NCBI GenBank assembly: GCA_012932865.1
Contig: SAXG01000037.1
Span: 186,001 to 250,000, forward strand
Direction: 5' to 3'
DNA from: Amylostereum areolatum
Taxonomy: Eukaryota > Basidiomycota > Agaricomycetes > Russulales > Stereaceae
Length of the DNA: 64,000 bases
Shown here: positions 32,614 through 44,325 of the stretch, in pieces
Layout of the letters: every line of letters begins with the position of its first letter
Numbering within the stretch: the first letter of the stretch is position 1
The notes under the pieces: model-generated
Database searches by the model: none
Told to the model about the DNA's origin: nothing
What the model saw: only the letters and a program-made list of their open reading frames with translations
Made by a program: the position numbers and the translations under genes

Positions 32614-35600
32614 TGACGACGCACGAATTATAGTCGAGCCTCAAGAGTAAGTAGTCGTGGGGCTTCTAATTCCGAATCGTGCTCGAATAAGTACCCTGTT
32701 TCCTGTAAATGCAATCTCAGTGGGTATAGTAGGGAGTTGGTAGCGAGCAAGACGTCAACTCGTCGAAGAATACCGGAAAGCAATGACACGCGCGACGGCG
32801 AGGTATTGAGAAAATGTCGGAGGAGTGACTACCTTTTAAGTTATGTAGGAGTAGAGGGTGCCAGTGGCATGCTGCACTCCTCTTCTTCGCGTGCGCCCTA
32901 CTACAGTACGTATGCTGTTCGAACCGTTTTTGTCGCGACCACCGCTACTTTCGCCACCATAATCCCTGGAACGCTATATCAGACGGGCATGACAGGGAGA
33001 GGGTATACCCCAACTTACTATTACTGCCCCACCCTTGTCCTCGTGTCCTCGCCTTCCTGCCCCTCGCTCTGTACCATCTTGGCCATGCCATCGCCAGCTG
33101 CGTCTTCCCGCGAAAGGTACGATGACGGGAGACGGCGTGACGATGGAGTGGGGTCGTCCGCGGCCTGGTCGGGAGATCACTGGCGTGACATGACGAGCTC
33201 TACGACAAACATAGCTTACCTGCAAAGACCAGCATCATTGCCCTTTTTGCGGGCTCTGTGGATGCCGTGCTCCAGCACGATCTTGAACCTGCGGGTCTGG
33301 CGCGCCACGGCGGCCTCGTTCGGCCTTGAACCCGGGCCACGTTTCGAAGCGAGGAGGATGGACCGGCGCGCGCACGCCGCACGCGTCATAGCCATCAAAC
33401 TCGTGCGCCTACCACTCGTGTCGATTCCCTGGGGCGGGCGCGGTTGGAGCCGACGAGCACTATGCGCCGTCACTTGCATAGCTCCAGGATATAGGCCAGA
33501 GGGCGATCATGCCTGTAAGTTGCGCCGGTAAAATAGCTGGAGTGGGAGGAAGACGGACAGGTGAAGTGAATTGATGCCATGCCCGTTGAAGCTTAAGTCG
33601 GGCGCCCTCTGCCCCGGCTTCCTTCAGGCCTTCAGGCGTCATTTGTGCGCAAGTGAATTGGGAGCGAACATCGACAGAGCTCTGGACTGCACAGAAAAGG
33701 CGCGTGGGCATGCACGTCCTGATGTGCAGTACGCGGCGGGCGCCATGGTCCAGTTGGGTATGGATCGGTGCCACGGAAAAGGAGCGTGCGGGAAAACTGA
33801 CATCGTGTGCTGCGCAGCTCCTAGGCAAGGCGGAGGTTGGGGGGCGAACTTGACAAAAGGACCGCGTCTCAGGGATCAGGTGGGGGAGTCGTATGCTGTG
33901 TCGACGCGTGGTGCTGAGCCGAGTTTGCGCGAATGAAGGTGCGCGGGCGATGGGGACCGACTTGCCAAGGTACCTAGCGTGGGTCGTCCGCGTCAGGGAT
34001 TGAATTGTCCTAGAAGTACCGAGCGAGAATATGGATGGAGGTGGAGTGCTTGGCTCGTGGCTGGACTTGAAAGAAGAGATATAAGAAATAACTAGAGGCG
34101 GATCTATGCGCACAGCGCACAGCTGTCACGCCGAAGAGCGCTGTACCGTCAAAATCCTTTCCTTCCGAGTATCGCCCGATATTTGTTTTAAGAAAGCATC
34201 GACGCGAGCATATGATGTACACATACCTTGAAACTCAAATGCTATGGCAAAGGCTCACCTTTCTTTTCCTCCGCGGATCACACGAACGCGCGCCCTGTCC
34301 GTAAATACCGCTTCCAATCCCGTTCTACCCTTCCATGAACGCTACCGCCTTTGAGTTTTGAGTTACATTCGAGCGCGAAGGCAAAGATCGCCGTGCTGGA
34401 CGGTTCGATTAGTACGTTCAACGGTCCGCGATGTGAAGGGGACCCGAGGGCCGGGTGCCGCCGTGTGCCGTCTGGTGCCGTCCCCGGAGTATCAACTTCA
34501 TGAGTTGTCGCTGGATCGATATAGAGCCGTTCTTGTTCTTAGAGTACCATGTAAGACATGAAATAGCAGTAGCAGGCAGCAGACTGGTCCTAGCGTCAGA
34601 AAGGCGACGAAGTCATGAATCATGATGCATGCATGAAGGTTTACGGTGGTAGTAAGCGGAGTTGGAAATCGGAATTGAAACTGTACAGCACAGCCACCGC
34701 TTCCTTTTCTTGTGTCCTCCGTATCTGACTCTCTGCGTCGTACTCGCTCTTACTTGACCTCCAAGTCTGCCCTACGTCAAACTGCTCCTCCCTCGCGCTC
34801 ATAAGAAGATGAATACAAATTTCCTGGCTATATCTGCGCCGCCAATAATTTCGGGCTTTCAATTCGCGCCGTGTATGTTCCGAGTCCTCGCTTCTTCCTC
34901 ATCGCGAGGGACTATGGCCTCATCCCACTCAATACCCGCGTCTCTCGTCGGTTTCAGAACTGCTGACCATGGGAAGATATCTGCACCGGCGATATTCAGG
35001 CCTTTACTATTAAATGTAGTTCAAGTCTACTCTCTCCGATCGATCCCAGGCTGTCTCGGACTCTACCCTCGCCCGACTCGGGAGTCGGAGTAGTCCAAGC
35101 TATGGGTAGTGTTTCTTTGTCTACTCGCTCTCTTGGCATCACTGGGGGCTGTCATCTTTAACATGGTAAGTACGTCTGGTGGGATCCTCGGTATCGTCGT
35201 AAGTGTGCAGAGAACGCTCGGCGACTGTACAGGCTTGAGCCATCGGCACCCTTCATTCACGTCTTGTGCAGGTGGGTAGTTTGGCATCCCGTACTTTTGA
35301 CCTTTGGGTTATGCTCCGTTCAGAACATGCTCAAAGCGTTTCCGGTGTGTAATACAGACTCGAGGAAGTCAACTTCCACCACAATTGCAGCAACTTCAAA
35401 GCACGATCCCTCAAAGAGGAACAGTACTTGTTCCCTTCTCCGGTCCCGCTACGTATTCCAATCACGTACGTGTCCAGAACCGTTTATACCCTGGACGCCA
35501 TCTCGCCCCCTTCATCACGGTCTCCGCTCTCCCACGGAGGGACACCGCGTGCGGCCGCAACTTCTTGTAGGTTGATTGGACGTGAGGCGCGGCTGCCGCG

Positions 35601-37022
35601 GTTCTTGTGATCCATCGAAGAAAGGTTGGCTCAGGACGTCACACGCTGGACGATTCGTGCCCTGGACGCGCTCACTGGATTTAATTTCGCTTTGTTCTTC
35701 GCGTCGTGGTCGGGGCTGGACCTAGTATCTAAGGCGGGTATTCAAACCTCGTCTGTGCGTCTCAAGACCGTGTCAGAAATACTCCCTAGTTATGAAGAAG
35801 AGGCGGATGCACACGCATGGACAAGACCGCCTTCAAACCGCACCATTCTAGTGCACTTGGGACCGAACTTATTTCGCGGTCGGTGCTTGACATCTTGTTC
35901 GGAAGACACTGTGACTATGAGAACATACGCATCGTTTCTGGCGATATTCCATCTCTGGCGTCTCCATCTCCGCATGGTGATGTACGTGCTTTTTTCTGGA
36001 TGGGATTAGATGGCGCTCAGATGGCGAACGACGGCGATTTGCGCTCAGATGTTCAAGATTTCATTCATACAACAAACGTGGATGAACTGACAATGTCAAT
36101 CACAGCCTAGCTCTATGAACATTCCTGGAAATACTTCCACGGGCATCATTCCCCGCGCATCCGCTGAGACACTTCCAGCCAAATCGACCACATGTATCTC
36201 TTGTTCTTCTGTCGATGTCATCAGCGCCAACCCGGAGGAAATTAACACATGTCGGCGTCTGCAACTTCGGACCTACGGTCCCCGAGCGATCTGGACATGC
36301 TCGCGTTTTTCTTCCACTACTCCGGCCGAGCTATGGCCCAGATCTACCCGTCCAAAACTAGGGTATACTCGAGGACACGGATCGAGAGCCCGTTTAACCC
36401 GGCCGGGAACCCTGATGTCCTCGATTTCTACGGAAGATACGTTCTAAGTACTAGTTCCCCCGCACGATGACTTCGCTCAGCGCTCCCAGGTGCTGGTCCT
36501 CTCATTCCCCCTGATATCGCGCCTTCGAAAACGCACGTCGGGTCGAACGTCACGTAACTCTCTCCACCCGAGCGTGGTCGCTTACTCCAAGGTTCAAGGG
36601 TAGTATGTATACACTCGTTGTCCTCGAGGACGATGTGTCCAAGCACAGACTTCCTTTCTCACTGCGTTTGATGCACGGAGATCGAATACGTCCCTGCTGC
36701 TGCTGATGGAGCCCCCTACTGAATGAAGGTCGTGGGCAGGATCGCTGGCTGCTGTCGGGCACGTGCCCTGCATGCTTTTCCTTGGGTCAGAGGAAGAGCT
36801 CGAGAACGCCCGTAGCAAGTCCCCTTCACGCAAAATCCACCGCGCCATGCCCGTGGTCATGGCTGTCTCTGCGGGTGCTATTCGCGTATTCTCGCAGGCA
36901 CGGAATCTTGGGACAAAGCGCTCCGTGCATCCGTCCAACATTTCTCGATGACCGTCTTCCAAGCGCGCTAGCTCTCCCTTTGCATTTCCTCGCACAATTC
37001 TCACACCACTGGTCTTTTTCTC
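32614..37022. other. Gene-poor stretch, 4.4 kb
   Basis: No gene can be supported. A codon-biased minus-strand stretch at about 33218-33470 ends at a GTAAGC donor (RRFKIVLEHGIHRARKKGND), but no consistent flanking exons were found. Frames at 35300-36470 look like relics but match nothing recognised. Confidence 0.4.
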
Positions 37023-37030
37023 TATATAAA
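37023..37030 (+). promoter_or_regulatory. TATA box of secreted paralogue A
   Basis: TATATAAA lies 100 bp before the ATG at 37131. Confidence 0.6.
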
Positions 37031-37130
37031 CCCTCCTCCCGCCATCCATGTTTCCTCACCTTTCCAGGCCACCACCGCTTCCACACACATCCCTTCGTTC
37101 GACCCCCCCGAGCCCTCTTCATACTTCACC

Positions 37131-37880
37131 ATGTTCTCCTTCATGAAGATCGCCACCATCGCCGCTCTCGCGTTCGGTACCTTCGCCTCTGCGGTACCCA
37201 TCGTCGAGGAACGCTCCGTCGCCCCCGCCGTCGAAGCGCGTCAGGCGCAGACCCTTAGCACTGTGTTGACGACTCTGCAGAACTCCCTGACTCCCGCCGT
37301 CGCTCCCCTTAGTACGCGCATCTCTACTACCGGCTGTTCTGCTTATTCACTGACGTGATGGTACAGACTCTCTGACGGCGACGACGGCGACGCCTGAGTC
37401 GGTGACCGCTATCGCGGCCAACATCAACGTTGCCCTCCAGGTCGCCATCGACTCGGTCAAGAAGTTGCCCAAGGGTGCCATCGGCGGGCTCGACATCGTC
37501 GTCTCCCTTTCCGTCATCCTCAACGTAAGTTACCTTCCTTCTCAGCCTTTCTTTTCCGCCCAGCTCACCAATGGCACAGCTCATCTTCGTCCCGATCGGC
37601 AAAGTCTACGGCTTCCCCGGCGTCGACCAGGTCGCTCTTAAGGTCATCTTCGTCGGTATCGGGTATGTCTGCCTTGACCCCTCGCATCAGTCCATCCTTC
37701 GCCTCTTTCTGACGGTGAATATACAGAACCCTCGTCGCAGAGCTCCTCACACTCGTTCTCGGTGTCCTCGGTGGTGTCCTCGCCCTCGTTATTAGCCTGC
37801 TCGTTGGGCTCATCGGCGGCATCATCCCGATCATCCTCGAGCTCAACATCACGGTCCTCATCAAGGTCCTCCTCCTCTGA
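37131..37880 (+). CDS. Small secreted hydrophobic protein, paralogue A
   Basis: Unnamed family. Four exons give about 190 residues. Signal peptide MFSFMKIATIAALAFGTFASA; then an Ala/Thr/Val-rich region (LSTVLTTLQNSLTPAVAPL, SVTAIAANINVALQVAIDSV, LSVILN); a short exon with PIGKVYGFPGVDQVALK; and a last exon that is almost entirely hydrophobic with Gly pairs (LGVLGGVLALVISLLVGLIG). Intron phases are 1, 0 and 2, as in the copies at 47216-48017 and 58963-59788. The Gly-zipper-like C-terminus suggests membrane insertion or self-assembly at an interface. There is no hydrophobin Cys pattern (no Cys in the mature part). Function unknown; similar lineage-specific proteins occur in other Agaricomycetes, as far as I recall. 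Confidence 0.75.
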
Positions 37881-38224
37881 TCGTATGGCGAATGCGCTGT
37901 TTCTGTGTGCATCTCGTGCACGCAAAGGAAGGGTTTTACTTTCACAAAGTTTTCTTCGTTCTACCGGTTCGTAGTACAATCATGTTATTCTGGGAAAATT
38001 TGAAAAGTGCGGGAATATAAAGAGGGTTTTCGATGTCTTCAGTCTTCCGTCGTTTGCGTTTGGTGCTTCGAGTTCGAGTCCTTTTCAGCTGCCGAACTCT
38101 GCAATGCTCCTGCATAATTGTATTCCATAGATACATCCGCAAACCGACCGTCCAAAAATGCTACATAGATTGGTTCATACAAGTACAGAAAGAACCACTT
38201 CAACCTTGCTTCGCGCCTTTCCCT
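37881..38224. other. Convergent 3' region
   Basis: Spacer of 344 bp between paralogue A and the second NTF2-like gene. Nothing else seen. Confidence 0.4.
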
Positions 38225-38948
38225 TCACTCCTCCTCCTCCTCGGCACTCTGTCGGATCAGATGGATGTTCACGGGCGGACGCTCGATCGTCTCTGTCTGC
38301 TGCAACGATATCACGCGTCGCTTGTCCTCGCCCTGTGCCTGTGGGTCTTCATCGACTCTACACGGAGACGTGAAGATTATCGTCGGGTGGGAAAGGTAAA
38401 AGAGGCATGTGCGCACGTCGCGACGAAAGAGACTTTGGTGTAGTGGACCATCGGAGCGGCACGAAGACGGATCTTGGACGAGTGCTTGAGAGTGTAAGAC
38501 CCTTCCAGTTGCCCAGTAGGCGAAGACGACTATACCAGGGGAGCGAGTTTCGAACGGCAAGTTAGGTTCTACACCATACACAGGAAACAATGACCCAGCG
38601 CACCGTGCTCGTGCTAGACAGCGATTCCCGTCCGCCCTCCCACGTAACTTGGATGCTCTTCGATGCATTGATTTGCGTGTTTATCTTCTGCTTCATCTCC
38701 CCTACCCCCTGCGCTTGCGATTCCACAGATATCTCCGCGCTCGATGCAAAGAACGCGTCCAGAGCGTCGTTGCGCGCGTCCTCCGAAGGCGCGGCATAGA
38801 TCGTGGTGAGGTGGGCTTGAAACCAGTCTTGGAGGCTCGACGTGTTATATGAGGACATTATTGACGACTTGATGGAGTAGAAGGACCTGTAAAGGATGAG
38901 GGCCAGTAAAAGCGGGAGAACGGGATAGATATAGGAGCGGGAGAACAT
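38225..38948 (-). CDS. NTF2-like protein with N-terminal membrane anchor
   Basis: Start at 38948 (MFSRSYIYPVLPLLLALILYR) gives a hydrophobic anchor; a shorter soluble form could start at MSSYNTSS (38858). Domain sequence: SLQDWFQAHLTTIYAAPSEDARNDALDAFFA, GVGEMKQKINTQINASKSIQVTWEGG, then after an intron ending GTATAG, TGQLEGSYTLKHSSKIRLRA and MVHYTKVSFVAT, and after a second intron VDEDPQAQGEDKRRVISLQQ, ending with RPPVNIHLIRQS and a Glu run. It shares the xDPx...(D)xRR-I-S signature with 16753-17436. The donor of the first intron (GTCATT, or GTGCGC 9 nt earlier) is not settled. About 200 residues; ligand unknown. Confidence 0.65.
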
Positions 38949-38975
38949 GGTCGAAGGGTTTGCTGCGCGACGCAT

Positions 38976-40133
38976 ATGCGGTATCGCGTGACGTCATCGG
39001 CGCCAAGGCAGGGTGGTACTTACTGGCATTTTATGTAACGTAGTACTTTTATCATAGCGCTGGCTAACGTAACTACATTGCGGTATCATAAAGAAAATGT
39101 ACTGTGGCCGACTGCCTCGCTGAGAGCAACCGTGTATAAAAGAGCAAAGAAAATACTTACTATGCAAGTATCACTGGCAGACCGGAAGTAACGTCGACAT
39201 CCATCTGCTCACTCCATCTGCTCACTGCCCTACTGTGTGATTCATACTTGGGAGTAAACTACTCGTTCGTCAGTGGCTTGTTAGATCAAACTGGTTACGA
39301 GTCTAACTTGGGAGCCCTGTGCCCATACATCTAATTCTATACATATAATTTAAGAACTCGCGCCCTGCCCCCCATTCAGTTTGAGGACGCCCGCCCGAGC
39401 TTGAGGTCGCCGGCCCTTTTGCCCAGCTACAATACTGCACACTACTTTGGTTTTGTTGCAATACGCGCACGCTCTCGCAGGCCCTTCGAGGCAGGGTCGG
39501 TTCGATTTTTTACACTGCTCGCATGGTAAACGAAAACCCTATGCAAGGTAAACAACGCCTGTGGAGTTAGCTAAAATACACCGTATACATTGGGCGAAAG
39601 CTCCCACTGGCTCGTCTGCTGCATCAGATATCTGCCGTGGGCGTTTTCGAGACGATCCCTGGTCTTCGGTGTTGAACCACGCGTCGAGCGGTCTCTGTGC
39701 CTTCGATACTACAGTGTTGCTACCGGCGGGGACCTGCTCGGCGAAGGACTTAGTGATACGACGTGCGACTCAGAGCAAAAACGAGTTGCGAATACTTCAA
39801 CGTCGTTTTCCATGGTAGGCGGTGGAAGATCATGATGGGAAAGGTCGGAACTCGGAAGACGTGACGGGAGGTATCATAGACGGAGCTGGTTGACGGCCGG
39901 TGCTGATAGAGGTTTGAAAGTTGGAAGGGCCAGCAAATGGCATCGCGTCCGCCGTCTGTACACTATCCCTGGCGCGTGGCGCGTTCGAGTCTCCCGTGAG
40001 AGCTATCCGAGTACGAGTGAATCCTGCTACGCTGAATCTCTAAAAATGAAGTACGTACCTTTGATTGGGGGCTTTCCCCCGTCCTCGCTGAGCACGATTA
40101 CATTCGGTTTACGCTGAACAACTCAGGCATCCC
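38976..40133. other. Intergenic region, about 1.2 kb
   Basis: No gene recognised on either strand. Confidence 0.4.
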
Positions 40134-40134
40134 C

Positions 40135-40533
40135 TCAGAAGATGAGACTCGGGTGAGACTCGAGCGGCAATGCATCACATACCTCTTGGTGAGAGGCCCC
40201 CGTACGTTTCTCGATAGTACCCCGCCTCAATTTCTTCACCTCCCACTCCAGCTCTGCCTTCTCACTTTTAACCTTCACAAGAGCATCCTTCTGCGCCCTC
40301 TCGGCCTTCTTCGCCGCTGCCACTGCCTGAGTTATCCTGGGTTCTACCTCTGCAACCCTCCTCTCCGCCTTTGTCGCTCTTGCTAACACTTCCGTTTCCC
40401 GTGCGAGAGCTTCGTCGTGTACCCTACGTATATCGACAAGGTCCTTCTCCAGCCGCGCAACATGGTTCCGCAACACGTCACGTTCGCGTTGGGCATCCTT
40501 GACTTGATACTCGAGTCGTTGAGGGGCTTCCAT
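40135..40533 (-). pseudogene. Solo coiled-coil first exon, copy of the DUF6697-like gene
   Basis: MEAPQRLEYQVKDAQRERDV ... LRNHVARLEKDLVDIRRVHD matches the first exon of the gene just upstream (RRLEYRLKDLQRECDVLQKN ... VARLEQDLADTRQEHDDALT). A GTATGTG donor follows HQE, but no later exon of the gene is found in the next 1 kb. It lies 300 bp beyond the end of the full gene on the same strand, so it looks like a partial tandem duplication. A short expressed coiled-coil protein cannot be excluded. Confidence 0.6.
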
Positions 40534-40833
40534 GCCTTGTGCGTCACTGACGGGGAAGAATAGTAGGGGAAATGGGGTAGTTCGCGTGGCCTGATGTTGA
40601 GATGGGATAGGTATCTTCAGGGTTCGGTTATCCTTAGAGTCGACGTAGTGTCGTGAGTAGAGCATCGTAGCCAGCCCGGAGCCAGCGCGATAGCCGGCAA
40701 CGGCCGGTACATATATGGAAGTAGACGTAGGAACAAATGTACCAGTAGTGTACAATGTACATACAGTAGTTGGATGATCGTGGAAGGGATGCTCATTGGA
40801 TGTATTGGATGCTCTACCTGCGAAGGTGAATTT

Positions 40834-43637
40834 CTACGTGCACGGACCCTGTTCGTCCGCATCCACTCTTCTCTTCTCCCTCTTGTCCCGTATCTTCTTC
40901 TTCGCCCACGCCGCCCACGCCGCCCACTTCGCAGAAACGTCCGCTTCAAATGCCGCGTCGTATTCAAGGCATCGCAGTTCAAACACGCCGAGATGCTATC
41001 CCATGTCATTTGGTGAGCACCGTTTCTCCAGTGACGAACGGAGAAGAGAACCGCTCACCACAACGCCAGCGCGCAGCCCCTCGACGACGTCGTCCTCGGT
41101 CAAGCCTTCCGGCGGCGGTGGATTGTCCTTCCTGCTCGCATGCTTCGCCTTCCACTGCTTGTGCGTCCTCACGATGTCCCCCGTTTTCGCCTTGACGGCG
41201 TCATCCGTGGGCGTCCGCCCGCGCGCGTTCTTGTGGAACCAGACGCGTGCGGCGAGTGACGCGAAACACTCGCGCACACTCGTCACTAGGATGCGTGCCC
41301 ATTTTCGCTGACTCTGCACCCCGCCAGTCGGTCGTTCAGCCACCGAGCATGGAATGAAATGAAAAAAGACGACGTACCCGCTCCGAAAACGCGCAAAACT
41401 CCTCTTTCTTCAGACCCTCCTTGCACCTCTTCATGACGTACTCTCCGAAATACGCCCACCGCGCCTTCCCTCCCTCGTTGACCTTCACCCAAAGCGCCAT
41501 CTTCACCCTCCTTCGTGATAGTTCCTCCATATCCTCACGCAAGCTGACAACAGTCCCCGGCTCGCCGCGCGCGCGTGGAAGTCCTGGGTTAGGATCCATT
41601 TCTGGCCAAATCATATGTCGCGCCTTGCCCGGGGGAACGTTTTTTGGGGCGGAGATCTGGCCGAGAAGTTGGCGGGGCGCGCAGGAGTAGGTGTCTGTGA
41701 GGGAGAGGCGGCTGACAGGTGTGGGAGAGGGAGTAAAGGTGGGGATAAGGTATGGCGGGATATATGTGACGCGGGGAAGGAGCGGGTTTGGGGAGGGCCC
41801 GGAGGCACGAGGCAGTTGTTTGCGTCGTTTCCTGGGGGCGGGTGAATTACTGGAAGATGGACCGGGGTAGGAGTCGGAGTCAGAGTCAGGCCTATAGATG
41901 CGTCGAGCTCGACGTTTGGTCTTGCGCAGGGATGCCTACGAGATGAAAAGGATGATTCAGTTGTCGTGAATGCGATATTCAAAAAGCGTCGTACCACGCC
42001 TTCAGCATTCGATTCCGTTTCGTCGTCGTCATCATCATCGTCGTCTTCATCCGAGCTCGTCAGATCTGAGAGGTCTGACAAGTCGGACAAAGTCCACATT
42101 GGTTCTTCGGCATCTGGGAGGGCATCGAAGGGCTCTTCGTTGGACTGCAGTGGTACCGGTGCTGGAGGTGGATCTAGATCAGCTCCTGAAATTCCCGTGG
42201 GCCCATTCGCTATGCTCTAGGTCAAACGAAAATGTGAGTCACCCGCACGATGATTCTGAAAATAACGGGAGTATGCGAACCGGCGCGGGACTCGGTAGAT
42301 GCCATGCTGCAAGCGGTGACGAGGGGTCCACGGACGGATAAGGTATCCTCTCGGAAGTAGCAGATGCTGAGCGAGGGGGCGTGGATGGATTCCTGAAAGT
42401 GGGGACGGGCTTCACATCGCGCGCGTCATCCGACCAAGACGTGATGTCAAGTTTGCCGCGCGGTGAGGCTGGCACAGCAGGCGACTGGTCGGACGAGCAC
42501 TTGAAGGATTTCGCTGTGTTCCTGTCTTCAGGTATCGGCTTTGAGTCAGGCGTGCGCCAAAAGGCAATGGAAGGGGGGTTCAATTGCTAAAATGACGAGG
42601 TTATCAGCTTGTCGTGTAACCTTGAATGTCGAGAAGTAGAACGCACCACGGTCGCTGTTTGGATGCCGGGATCGAGCTTTATCGGCTTTTCCTCGACTTT
42701 CAGACGCTTCGCGTTGCGTGGAGGGCCAATAGCGAAGGGTTTTGCGTCGACGGTATGGCCAGCAGAAGAGTAAGACCAGGGTCGTTTGTTAAATTTGACC
42801 TTCGGCGTTTCATCGGCGGACAACTGCAGACGGCTTCTCTGTCGATAAACTATGATCAGCGTACATATGTGTAAGTCAAAGAAAGTGGACGCACAGTGGA
42901 AGAGGAAGCCAAGGAAGGGCCGTGGACTTTCGATTTGGTGGCTCTTACCGTAAGATTAGCCTGTGTAGCCTGATGTTCAGGAGGATCGGGTAAGAAATGC
43001 GATTATGCCGCCAAAGAGTGACGTGAATGTCCACCTCGTCCTTGATATGCACGTCTTCATGGGGACTCCTTGTGACAGTGTTCTCGCCGTCGTTCTCGTC
43101 GTCACTAATTTCGATGACCTCGACCTATAACATGAGAGCAATGAGCAAAAACTGACGACCAGAAGACAATAGGCCGCGCACCTCCTTTTTGACCACAGCG
43201 ACTGGTACACTTTTCGTGAAAGACTTCGTCTCGAGTTGTTGAGACTGCGAGTGTACACGTCGACGAAGCGTCCTTAGCTCCCTCTCGACGCCCTCTTTCT
43301 CCTTCCGCATCTTTTCCATATCTGCGCGCAACTTCTCCGTCTCTTCCTGTGCCGTTTCAGCTCGCGTCTCAGCAACCACCCTTCCGCTGTCCGCCAACGC
43401 CGCCCTCGTCTCCGCCGCGACCACTCTCGCCTCCGCTTCTCTCTGGGTTTCCTCGCTCTGATGTAACCTTTTCAGAGCGTGGGCCTCGCGCGTCAACGCG
43501 TCATCGTGTTCTTGACGAGTGTCGGCCAGGTCTTGTTCCAGCCGCGCGACGTTCTTCTGGAGTACATCGCATTCACGTTGCAAATCCTTGAGGCGGTATT
43601 CCAGCCTTCGGGGGCCGACGGCTCCCTGTGGATTCAT
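40834..43637 (-). CDS. DUF6697-like protein with N-terminal coiled coil
   Basis: Large Agaricomycete-specific protein, function unknown. First exon from MNPQGAVGPRRLEYRLKD: a coiled coil of about 150 residues ending in VPVAVVKKE. Middle exons are low-complexity: EVIEISDDEND, LKVEEKPIKLDP, SLSDLSDLTSSDEDDDDDDDD, and a Pro/Ser-rich linker. The globular C-terminus reads MIWPEMDPNPGLPRARGEPG, then KARWAYFGEYVMKRCKEGLKKEEF, SQRKWARILVTSVRECFASLAARVWFH, EGLTEDDVVEGLRAGVV, and after the last intron HLGVFELRCLEYDAAFEADV with a basic tail ending at 40834. The pattern of W-x-Y-x-GEY, the Trp before the ARILV helix, and L-x-C-x-x-YD is what I associate with DUF6697; the label is from memory. The Asp tract is encoded by an ATC/GTC repeat at about 42010-42050 that could vary in length. 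Confidence 0.6.
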
Positions 43638-43731
43638 TATATGTATTGGGCGGAGTAACGTTTATTACCGATGCGAGCAAGTGAAGTGTGGGGATGGTGG
43701 CTTGAAAATGAAGAGTCCGAGCGGCGAGGAT
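43638..43731. other. 5' flank of DUF6697-like gene
   Basis: Short promoter-side spacer; its last nine bases (43723-43731) are one copy of the target duplication of the adjoining MITE. Confidence 0.5.
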
Positions 43732-44235
43732 AGGACCCCTGAAATTCCCTATAGAGCATTCATCCCAGGGTGACCTGTTTTCGGTGGTGCCCTGGGACAG
43801 AATTTGGGCCATTTTCGGTGATTTACATGATAGATTTTTTCAAGTCAGCCGTTTTCAGTGGTTCTTAGACTATACATATCTAAAAATAGTCTAATTTCCC
43901 ACGCCTTCGGCGTCGAGGTTTCCAGAGCAGAACTCTCATTTTATGCACAAGCTTGCTATAACATGCCTAGTTTGCTTCCATAGACCCATGGGAAGCAAAA
44001 TATGCAAAATACTTGTGATTGGAACTGACAGATCCTCGGCGTGTTCAGATGCTTACCATTTTCGGTGGTGAAGATGGGACTTCGGACGGGTGGGTTCCTT
44101 TTCAGTGGTTCTTAGCTCCAACATGTCGGCCCTACGGGGCCCATTTTCGGTGGAGAGTACCATACATAGGTTCCCATAAGGCCCAAATTTTCGGTGGTCC
44201 GAGATGAATCATTTATAGGGAATTTCAGGGGTCCT
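43732..44235. mobile_element. Mutator-like MITE with 9-bp target duplication
   Basis: A 504-bp element. Its ends are perfect inverted repeats beginning AGGACCCCTGAAATTCCC and staying similar for about 35 bp. The 9-mer GGCGAGGAT flanks it directly on both sides (43723-43731 and 44236-44244). The body has no coding frame but holds seven copies of TTTTCRGTGG or close variants. A 9-bp duplication fits the Mutator superfamily; hAT elements make 8 bp. It lies about 95 bp upstream of the DUF6697-like start codon. Confidence 0.88.
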
Positions 44236-44325
44236 GGCGAGGATACGCCCTCGGCACTTCGGGCCGATGCCCCGTCTTTATAGATAAGAATTTCCCTGAT
44301 TTCCAGCTCGTTTCCAGCCATCACC

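Noticed and set aside
32737..33531. A 264-codon open frame on the plus strand
   Set aside because: No domain, signal or splice pattern; composition is random-like, and the opposite strand has better codon bias at 33218-33470.
35300..36470. Series of open frames as a possible enzyme gene
   Set aside because: No continuous splice model and no recognisable motif; left as gene-poor sequence.
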